DNA of 19,713 bases, taken from positions 1 to 19,713 of the forward strand of contig JASBUE010000232.1 in the NCBI GenBank assembly GCA_030148045.1. Reading direction: 5' to 3'. Every line of letters begins with the position of its first letter. The first letter of the stretch is position 1. This DNA is from Candidatus Tenderia sp. GTDB lineage: Bacteria; Pseudomonadota; Gammaproteobacteria; Tenderiales; Tenderiaceae. The notes under the pieces are model-generated. The model was not told where the DNA came from and made no database searches. It worked only from the letters and a program-made list of their open reading frames with translations. Position numbers and translations under genes: made by a program. Positions 1 through 5,883 of this stretch are shown here, piece by piece.

Positions 1-261
1 GCCGTTTGAAAGAATGGGGGCGTATTCCACGGGGCGGACATAACGGCCGTCACCGTCGATGCCGCCGACCACATAAAGATAACCATTATAGGTGGCTGCT
101 GCCGGGGCGCGGCGCGGTAGTTGAAATGCTGTGACTTCCAGCCAGCCTTTCACCCAGTCGCTTTGCTTGGCCTGGTTGGAAGAACCATTGATGAGCCATA
201 CAAAGGTGGCGCCGACGACAAGGATGAAGATAAAGGCTATCGGTTGTCTGAGTTTGCTCAT
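1..261 (-). CDS. Kelch-repeat protein, membrane-anchored, N-terminal part only
   Basis: This is an open frame of 87 codons from an ATG at 261 that runs off the left window edge, so the C-terminus is missing. Residues 8-25 form one hydrophobic segment after a short basic N-terminus, which suggests a signal anchor or uncleaved signal peptide with the rest in the periplasm. From about residue 57 the sequence reads YNGYLYVVGGIDGDG, the hallmark of a Kelch beta-propeller blade (hydrophobic strand, then GG, then an aromatic). Kelch propellers bind proteins or sugars, and nothing here tells which. The gene follows lon on the same strand after a 58-base gap without an obvious terminator, so it may be co-transcribed. 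I see no strong Shine-Dalgarno before the ATG. The Kelch assignment is fairly sure; the specific function is unknown. Confidence 0.6.
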   Translation of the reverse strand, partial: MSKLRQPIAFIFILVVGATFVWLINGSSNQAKQSDWVKGWLEVTAFQLPRRAPAAATYNGYLYVVGGIDGDGRYVRPVEYAPILSNG

Positions 262-319
262 GGGCTGGAACTTGCTAGGGAGTTCATGAGTTGCCTGACA
301 CGCCTGCTCGTTACCAAGC

Positions 320-2743
320 CTAATGACTGGTCACAAATACCACCCCCTCCACATCCTTGTAATGCCGCGCAAAGTGAACCGTCATACCTTCCCGAATGTG
401 ATCCGGCAGCTCTTCGAAATCCTTACGATTGGCCTCGGGTAGGATCACCTCCATGATGCGCTTGCGTCGTGCGGCGATAATCTTTTCGCGGATGCCGCCG
501 ACGGCCAGCACCTGGCCGGTGAGGGTGAGTTCGCCGGTCATGGCCAGCGGCCGGCTGACCTTGCGCTTGCGCGCCAGCGACAGTAAGGCGGTGGCCATGG
601 TGACGCCGGCGCTGGGGCCGTCCTTGGGGGTGGCGCCTTCCGGCACATGCAGATGCAGAAAGGCCTTGTCGAAGAATTCGGGATCGCCATGGAACTGCTT
701 GATATTGGAGACGATGTAGCTGTAGGCGATCTCGGCCGACTCCTTCATCACCTCGCCCAGCTTGCCGGTCAGTTTGAAGCCGCGGGTATTGTGATGCACC
801 ACCGAGGCCTCTATGGTGAGCGTGGCGCCGCCCAGCGAGGTCCAGGCCAGACCGTTGACGATGCCGACCCCGCTGGGGAGTTTCTCCTTGCGGAAAAAGG
901 GCTGGCCCAGGTAGGTTTACACATCCTTGAGGGTGATGTTTTTTTGTTTCTTACTCCTGGGTTTGTTGACGAATTCCACTGCCGCCTTGCGCACCATACG
1001 GCCCAGCTGTTTCTCCAGGTTGCGCACGCCGGCTTCGCGGGCATACCCTTCGATGACGTGACGCAGGGCCGAATCGGTGATTTTAAGCTGACTCTTTTTC
1101 AGGTTGGCCTTGTCCAGTTGCCGCGGCCACAGGTGGTGTTTGGCGATGTCGACCTTTTCATCGGTGATGTAGCCGGCCAGGCGGATGATCTCCATGCGGT
1201 CCAGCAGCGGTCCGGGAATGGTATCCAGCGTGTTGGCGGTGCAGATGAACAGCACCTTGGAAAGGTCGAAGCGTACATCCAGGTAGTGGTCGAGGAAGTC
1301 TACGTTCTGCTCCGGATCCAGCACTTCCAGCATGGCCGAGGCGGGATCACCGCGGAAGGAGCTGCCCATCTTGTCGATCTCGTCGAGCATGAGCACCGGG
1401 TTGGCGCTGCCCACCGTCTTGAGCGCCTGCACCACCTTGCCGGGCATGGCGCCGATGTAGGTGCGGCGGTGGCCCTTGATTTCGGCTTCGTCGCGCATGC
1501 CGCCGACGGAAAAGCGATAGAACTTGCGTCCCAGGGCGCGGGCAATGGATTTGCCCACCGAGGTCTTGCCCACGCCGGGCGGCCCCACCAGCAGGATGAT
1601 GGAGCCGGCGATTTCGCCCTTGAGCGAGCCCACGGCAAGGAACTCGATGATGCGTTCCTTGACATCTTTCAGGCAGTCGTGGTCTTGGTCGAGAATGATG
1701 CGCGCCTGCTTCAAGTCGAACTTATCCTCTGAATAACGCCCCCAGGGGAGCAGGGTGATCCAGTCCAGATAGTTGCGCGTGACGGCGTATTCGGGCGAAC
1801 CGGCATCGAGGATGCCCAGTTTCTCCATCTCCTCTTCGATGGTTTCCATCGCCTCGTCGGGCACCAGCAGTTTGTCCAGGCGCTGGGTGAACTTGTCAAT
1901 GTCGGCCTCGCGGTCGTCCTTGGCGATGCCCAGTTCGTGCTGGATCACCTTCAGCTGCTCGCGCAGGAAGAACTTGCGCTGATGCTCGCTGATGCGCTTT
2001 TCCACCGATTGGCGGATCTGGGCCTGCAGCTTGGCCACATCCAGCTCCTTCTTGATCAGGATCAGCACCTTCTGCATGCGGCGGTGGATGTTGGTGATCT
2101 CCAGGATGTCCTGCAGTTCTTCCTTCTCGGCCGTGGTCAGGGCGGCGGCGAAATCGGTCAGCGGCGACGGCTCGTTGGGGCCGTAGCGGTCGAGGAAATA
2201 TTTCAGTTCCTCGCTGTAGAGCGGGTTGAGCGGCACCAGTTCCTTCAGCGTGTTGATGATGGCCATGGCATAGGCCTTGGTCTGTTCCGTGTTTCTGGAT
2301 TCCGACTCATGCGGATATTCCACCTGGGCCAGATAAGGGGGAGTGTCGGAAAGCCATTTCACCACGCGAAAGCGTCTGACGCCCTCGGCGATAAACTGCA
2401 GCTTGCCGTCCGAACGAATCGGGTGGTGCAGCCGGATCACACTGCCGGTCTGGTAGAAATCCTCGGTGGTGGCGTCCTCTTCCTCCTCGCGCCGCACCAG
2501 CAGCACACCGCCGACCTGAGACTGGGTTTCACCGATTTTCTTGAGGGTGTCCAGCCATGGGCTTTCCGCCATCAGGATGGGCAGGGTCTGGGCTGGAAAA
2601 AAGGGGCGCTCCGACAGCGGCAGAATGTAGAGCGTCTGCGGCAAAGTCTGATTGCTGATGGTCAGGCTGGATGAGATGTTGTCATTCTCGTCACGAATGA
2701 TCTCTTCCGCTTCGATCCAGTCATCGTTGTCATGCTCATGCAT
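320..2743 (-). pseudogene. lon: lon-type ATP-dependent protease gene interrupted by one in-frame stop
   Basis: The frame reads as one continuous Lon of 807 codons from ATG 2743 (AGGGA 8 bases upstream) to TAG at 320, except for a TAA at codon 609 (917-919). The first 608 residues hold the N-terminal substrate domain (about 38-230), a coiled region (about 235-275) and the AAA+ module with Walker A GPPGVGKT at 387-394 and Walker B LMLDEIDK at 451-458. The protease domain lies after the stop: PKDGPSAG with catalytic Ser711 and GGIREK with Lys754, the 43-residue spacing seen in E. coli Lon (S679/K722). The reading frame is the same on both sides, so this is a substitution, not an indel. The N-terminus resembles the second Lon type of pseudomonads (AsrA-like) more than enteric Lon, so a housekeeping Lon may exist elsewhere (inference). 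The protease part shows no other decay. A sequencing error, a recent nonsense mutation, or a protease-less product of 608 residues are all possible. Confidence 0.85.
917..919 (-). other. Premature TAA codon inside lon
   Basis: The three bases TTA on the plus strand read TAA on the minus strand as codon 609 of lon. Preceding residues end ITLKDV and the following codons, in the same frame, read TYLGQPFFRKEK, a normal start of the Lon protease domain. One base change from GAA, AAA or CAA would create this stop. TAA is not used for selenocysteine or pyrrolysine insertion. Confidence 0.9.
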
Positions 2744-2871
2744 AGAGAAATCCCTGGCTGTTTGTGATTGTTATATGCGTTACCCGGTTGGAACCCAGCG
2801 CCGTCCGCGATCGCTGGCTACAATTACTGTATTAGTTAGCGACAGTGATGGCATTTTTCTTGGGCGCGATT

Positions 2872-2901
2872 TTGATATGTTATTTGTGAATTCAAGAGAA
2901 T
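2872..2901 (+). promoter_or_regulatory. Possible sigma70 promoter for nudF
   Basis: TTGATA (2872-2877, 5 of 6 to consensus) is followed after 18 bases by GAGAAT (2896-2901, 4 of 6). It lies 30 bases before the nudF start in the AT-rich part of the divergent lon-nudF spacer. The -10 match is poor, so this is only a candidate. Confidence 0.3.
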
Positions 2902-2930
2902 GCCGTGTATGCGGGGCAAAAGGAAACAAT

Positions 2931-3530
2931 ATGAAGTATGGTGAGGTTGAGGTTGTAAGTAAATCGGTCTGTTTTCAAGGCTTTTTTCGTATTGAAAGAT
3001 GTCGCCTGCGTCATGCCCTGTTTGCCGGTGGCATGAGCGCCGAGATGAGCCGGGAGCTGTTCCGGCGCGGCCATGCAGTGGCGATGCTACCTTATGATCC
3101 GGTACTGGACAAGGTGGTGCTGATCGAACAGTTTCGTATCGGCGCCCTGGACGATGCCGACGGGCCCTGGTTGACCGAGATCGTGGCCGGCATGATTGAC
3201 AAGGACGAGACCGCGGCAGCGGTGGCGCGGCGCGAGGCGCTGGAGGAGTCCGGCTGCGAAGTGGCGCAGCTGCAGCATATTTGCCGTTACTATCCCAGCC
3301 CCGGCGCCTGCAGCGAGACCATCGAGCTGTTCTGCGGCCGGGTGGATGCCTCACGGGCGGGTGGAATTCACGGCCTGGATCATGAACACGAGGATATCCG
3401 CGTCATTCCCGTTGGTTTTGATGAAGCCATGGGCTGGATTGCGTCGGGCCGGCTCAATTCAGCGGCGGTGATCATGGCCTTGCAGTGGCTGGCGTTGAAT
3501 AAGGGCAGGATGCGGGCCGCCTGGCGCTAG
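2931..3530 (+). CDS. nudF: Nudix hydrolase, ADP-ribose pyrophosphatase type
   Basis: The likely product hydrolyses ADP-ribose to AMP and ribose 5-phosphate in the cytoplasm, a housekeeping role in removing reactive ADP-ribose. The complete Nudix box GX5EX7REUXEEXGU is visible: G87, E93, R101-E102, E105-E106, G108. The length, 199 residues, is close to the 209 of E. coli NudF. I chose ATG 2931 because AAGGAA lies 5 bases upstream and the protein then starts like NudF; the frame is open further upstream but that part is not protein-like. The gene is divergent from lon. Its stop overlaps the stop of the convergent MFS gene: the bases CTAG at 3527-3530 serve both. The downstream DUF1249 gene yqiB, its neighbour in enterics, lies beyond the transporter. 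Substrate specificity within the Nudix family is inferred from similarity and context. Confidence 0.87.
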   Translation: MKYGEVEVVSKSVCFQGFFRIERCRLRHALFAGGMSAEMSRELFRRGHAVAMLPYDPVLDKVVLIEQFRIGALDDADGPWLTEIVAGMIDKDETAAAVARREALEESGCEVAQLQHICRYYPSPGACSETIELFCGRVDASRAGGIHGLDHEHEDIRVIPVGFDEAMGWIASGRLNSAAVIMALQWLALNKGRMRAAWR

Positions 3531-4849
3531 CCGTTCCACCGGGCCGCCAGCGCAGCCTCCTTGCCGCGCTTTTCATTGACAGTCAACAGCAGCAACAGGC
3601 CGGCGATAAAAAACAGCAGGGTGGAGAGGATGGCGAGGCGATGATCGCCCTGTAGCAGATAGATGGTACCGCCGTAGCTCAACGGTCCGATGATGGCCGC
3701 CAGCCGCATCGCCAGTCCCCACAAACCGAAGAATTCACCGCTGCGCCGGGGCGGCGAGAACAGCCCCACCAGGGCGCGCCCGGCCGACTGGCTGGCGCCC
3801 AGGGAGAGACCGATGAGATTGGCGGCCAGCCAGAAGGTGGGGCTGCTGGTTGAGCCGTAGGCGATGCCGATGGCCATGATCCAGATGATCAGTGTCAGTA
3901 TCAGGGTGGTTTTCGAGCCGATGCGGTCTTGCAGGTGGCCGAAGATAAAGGCGCCCGCGGCAGCGGTGACATTCACCACCATGATCAGCAGCAGCGTGTC
4001 GCGGGTATTGAATTGCATCACCTGCTGGGCATAGACGGCCGCCAGCACGACTACCGTGTTGATGCCGGCGCCGTAGACGGTCAAGGTGAGCAGAAAGCGA
4101 AACAGGTCGCGGTGTTGGGCGGCGTGTTTCAGAGTGTGGTGGAGGCGCTCGAAACCGATTCTGATATAGCCCGGGAGTGTTTGTGGTTTGGCCGCCACGG
4201 CCCGTTCACGGAGCCAGAGCAGGGTCGGCAGGGCGGCCAGGAGAAAGACGCCGGCGACGATCAGGTTGGTGGCCGGGACGTACTGCTGCGGCGATTGTCC
4301 CTGTGCCTCGGCCCACTGGATATAGGCGATACAGATTCCCAGGGTCAACAGACCGCCCAGGTAGCCGATGGTCCAGCCGTAGCCCGACAGGCGGCCCATC
4401 TGTTGTGGTGGGGCGATCTCGGGTAGGAAGGCGGCGATGAAGTTTTCCCCGGCGGCGAACATCACGGTGGCCAGGATCACCAGCACCATCCCGGGTATAA
4501 TGTCACCTGGACCGATCAGGCTCAGCAAGGCGGTAAACAGGATGCAGCCCAGGGTACTGGCGATGAGAAAGCGCTTCTTGGCGGCGGAGTAATCGGCAAT
4601 GGCGCCGAGCACCGGGGCGCAGAGTAATACCAGGCCGTTGGCGACGGCCATGGCGATGGTCCACAGCAGGGTGGCGTTGCCGCTGTCCTGATCGCCGGCG
4701 ACCACGCCGACGAAATAGGCGTTGAAGACAGCGGTAAGCACCACTGTGGTATAACCGGAGTTGGCGAAGTCGTACATGCACCAGGCAAGGCGTTCGCGGC
4801 GGCTCGCGGGCGGCGGATGGGTGATTTGTTTTGCTGACCGGGTCGACAT
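3527..4849 (-). CDS. MFS transporter, UMF1 (Atg22-like) family
   Basis: This is a 440-residue inner-membrane protein with roughly twelve hydrophobic segments, the usual MFS size. After a basic cytoplasmic tail the sequence WCMYDFANSGY (23-33) is the signature at the start of TM1 in the UMF1/Atg22-like branch. An MFS motif-A-like loop G82-AIAD-YSAAKKR93 follows TM2, and a second related loop GHLQDRIGSKTT occurs in the C-terminal half. Bacterial members are mostly uncharacterised; amino-acid or other small-solute export is a guess from the yeast vacuolar homologue. The gene is convergent with nudF (4-base overlap) and divergent from yqiB. It separates two genes that are adjacent in enterics, so it is probably a later insertion. 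The first residues (1-20) are poor in conserved sequence and the start has only a weak Shine-Dalgarno. Confidence 0.85.
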   Translation of the reverse strand: MSTRSAKQITHPPPASRRERLAWCMYDFANSGYTTVVLTAVFNAYFVGVVAGDQDSGNATLLWTIAMAVANGLVLLCAPVLGAIADYSAAKKRFLIASTLGCILFTALLSLIGPGDIIPGMVLVILATVMFAAGENFIAAFLPEIAPPQQMGRLSGYGWTIGYLGGLLTLGICIAYIQWAEAQGQSPQQYVPATNLIVAGVFLLAALPTLLWLRERAVAAKPQTLPGYIRIGFERLHHTLKHAAQHRDLFRFLLTLTVYGAGINTVVVLAAVYAQQVMQFNTRDTLLLIMVVNVTAAAGAFIFGHLQDRIGSKTTLILTLIIWIMAIGIAYGSTSSPTFWLAANLIGLSLGASQSAGRALVGLFSPPRRSGEFFGLWGLAMRLAAIIGPLSYGGTIYLLQGDHRLAILSTLLFFIAGLLLLLTVNEKRGKEAALAARWNG

Positions 4850-4858
4850 TGGGCTAAG

Positions 4859-4887
4859 GTTATACCTTGTCAGGCTGAGGCTGTCAC
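4859..4887 (-). promoter_or_regulatory. Probable sigma70 promoter of the MFS gene
   Basis: Read on the minus strand, GTGACA (4887-4882) and TATAAC (4864-4859) each match the consensus at 5 of 6 positions with the ideal 17-base spacer. A transcript starting about 7 bases after the -10 box would begin near 4852, two or three bases before the annotated ATG, so the message would be almost leaderless unless translation starts later. Confidence 0.5.
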
Positions 4888-4894
4888 AGGTTTT

Positions 4895-5377
4895 TTGTGG
4901 TCTGAACTATTAAACTTAAATCATGCCGCAGCCGATGATTTTGTTAATGGGATCTTGGAATTATCAGAAGCGGCGGGTATGAAGATTTACGAGGACAATT
5001 TCCGGCGTTTGATGATGTTATTGCCTGGACTGGGCGGTGACGAAGAACGTTGTCAAACCACCGGGCATGGCGATGGCTTGCATGTGGATGTGCTGGAACG
5101 TCACAAATACACCACCGTAATCAAGCTGGCTCAGCATCTGCCGCTCTCTATCCTGCCTGCCTCTATGCCGCGTATGACCGTGCGTGTCTATCATGACGCC
5201 GGCGTTGCCGAGGTGCTTTCCTATCAGCGCCACTATCGCTTCAAACCCAAATATGAATATCCCAATCCCGAGATGTGCCAGGTGCGTGAAAAACAACGCG
5301 TCAATGAGTTCCTGGGGGAGTGGTTGGATCATTGTCTGGCCAGCGGGGTACAACTGCGGGCAGTAGCGCTTGGCTGA
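4895..5377 (+). CDS. yqiB: DUF1249 family protein (YqiB)
   Basis: This protein matches E. coli YqiB in order and spacing of motifs: YEDNFRRLMMLLP near the N-terminus, then ERHKYTTVIKL, then PSMTV-like PRMTVRVYHDAGVAEV, then FKPKYEYPN and finally NEFLGEWLDHCL. The biochemical function of DUF1249 is unknown; in enterics it sits in the nudF-yqiB-cpdA neighbourhood, and here it is separated from nudF by the MFS gene. The start is uncertain. A TTG at 4895 (CAGG 4 bases upstream) gives 160 residues, longer than the 140 of E. coli, while ATG 4979 (residue 29) would give 132 but remove sequence that seems to align with the family N-terminus. There is no ATG in frame between them. A terminator-like hairpin follows at 5438-5475. 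Confidence 0.85.
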   Translation: MWSELLNLNHAAADDFVNGILELSEAAGMKIYEDNFRRLMMLLPGLGGDEERCQTTGHGDGLHVDVLERHKYTTVIKLAQHLPLSILPASMPRMTVRVYHDAGVAEVLSYQRHYRFKPKYEYPNPEMCQVREKQRVNEFLGEWLDHCLASGVQLRAVALG

Positions 5378-5883
5378 GCGCGAGTAGCGCTTCTCCTGGG
5401 GCTGCGGGGCAGACCAATTCCCATCGGATTCTTGTGACGGCTTGGCGTTGCCCGCGTTTCGCCTTCGCCGTTTTTCTTAGGTCGCGCCTACGGTTAAAGT
5501 TTCGACATTTGATGCCGCTGAAAGGGTTGGATCATATACAGGTCGGAACAGGCCGTTACACAAGCATATCGCTGTACGCGTTAGAGAATTAAGCCATCCA
5601 TAGCCCAATTCCACTGCGTTCAGCGATGGCCATTTATGCCCCGGCCGTCCTCGTCACTTCGCTAACGCCTCGGCTCTCAAGTGATTGACGGGGCTTATAT
5701 GCAATTGCTGCAATTTCCCAGCTTTGCTGCGAAAGATGCCGCAATTTGCTCCGGTCCCCACCGAGGGCTTGCGCTACCTCGCGCGCTGTTCGCATAGCCC
5801 TCCATGTAGCGCGGCGTTGGTCGAACCGGGGCCGTCCTGCTGTTTAGGGTTTTTATATTACAGAAATTGACTGAAAGGACACT
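5378..5883 (+). other. 506-base non-coding region upstream of the wsp operon
   Basis: No credible gene is seen on either strand; short open frames have no start signals or family resemblance. Visible features are a repeat of AGTAGCGCTT (once at the end of yqiB near 5362, once near 5385), the terminator at 5438-5475, and an imperfect hairpin with arms CCGTC..TCACTT (5645-5659) and AAGTGA..GACGG (5679-5691). A cluster of related words around GCNGCAATTT lies between 5700 and 5755. The stretch 5740-5835 is GC-rich and gene-like in composition, so it may be a decayed gene or a dispersed intergenic repeat. Just before wspA, TATATT (5854-5859) could be a -10 box, but I find no -35 at the right distance, so an activator-dependent promoter is possible. 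A Shine-Dalgarno AAAGGA precedes the wspA ATG. Confidence 0.5.
5438..5475 (+). terminator. Rho-independent terminator after yqiB
   Basis: The arms CGGC (5438-5441) plus GGCG (5444-5447) pair with CGCC (5460-5463) plus GCCG (5467-5470). This gives two GC-only 4-bp stems separated by a small TT/TTC internal loop, with a 12-base apical loop, followed at once by five T (5471-5475). It lies 60 bases after the yqiB stop and would insulate the wsp operon from read-through. Confidence 0.5.

Noticed and set aside
917..919. Recoding of the lon stop as selenocysteine or pyrrolysine
   Set aside because: Those use TGA and TAG; this codon is TAA, and nothing around it suggests a recoding element.
938..946. 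A run of seven A in lon (minus strand) giving the slippery heptamer A AAA AAC in frame, eight codons before the premature stop
   Set aside because: A -1 shift there would avoid the TAA but read a frame without protease motifs; the true protease domain continues in frame 0, so programmed frameshifting does not rescue it.
647..1732. Open frame of 361 codons on the plus strand
   Set aside because: It lies opposite lon, whose AAA+ motifs are unmistakable; the plus-strand product has shadow composition (rich in His, Gln, Val, Gly) and no motif.
2652..2930. 93-codon upstream extension of nudF
   Set aside because: It overlaps the lon start and its promoter region and resembles no Nudix N-terminus; ATG 2931 has a good ribosome site.
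5685..5716. TTGACG at 5685-5690 as a -35 box for wspA
   Set aside because: No acceptable -10 box lies 16-18 bases downstream.
5320..5870. Short plus-strand frames of 60-90 codons between yqiB and wspA
   Set aside because: No ribosome sites, no family resemblance, and they cross the predicted terminator; treated as non-coding.
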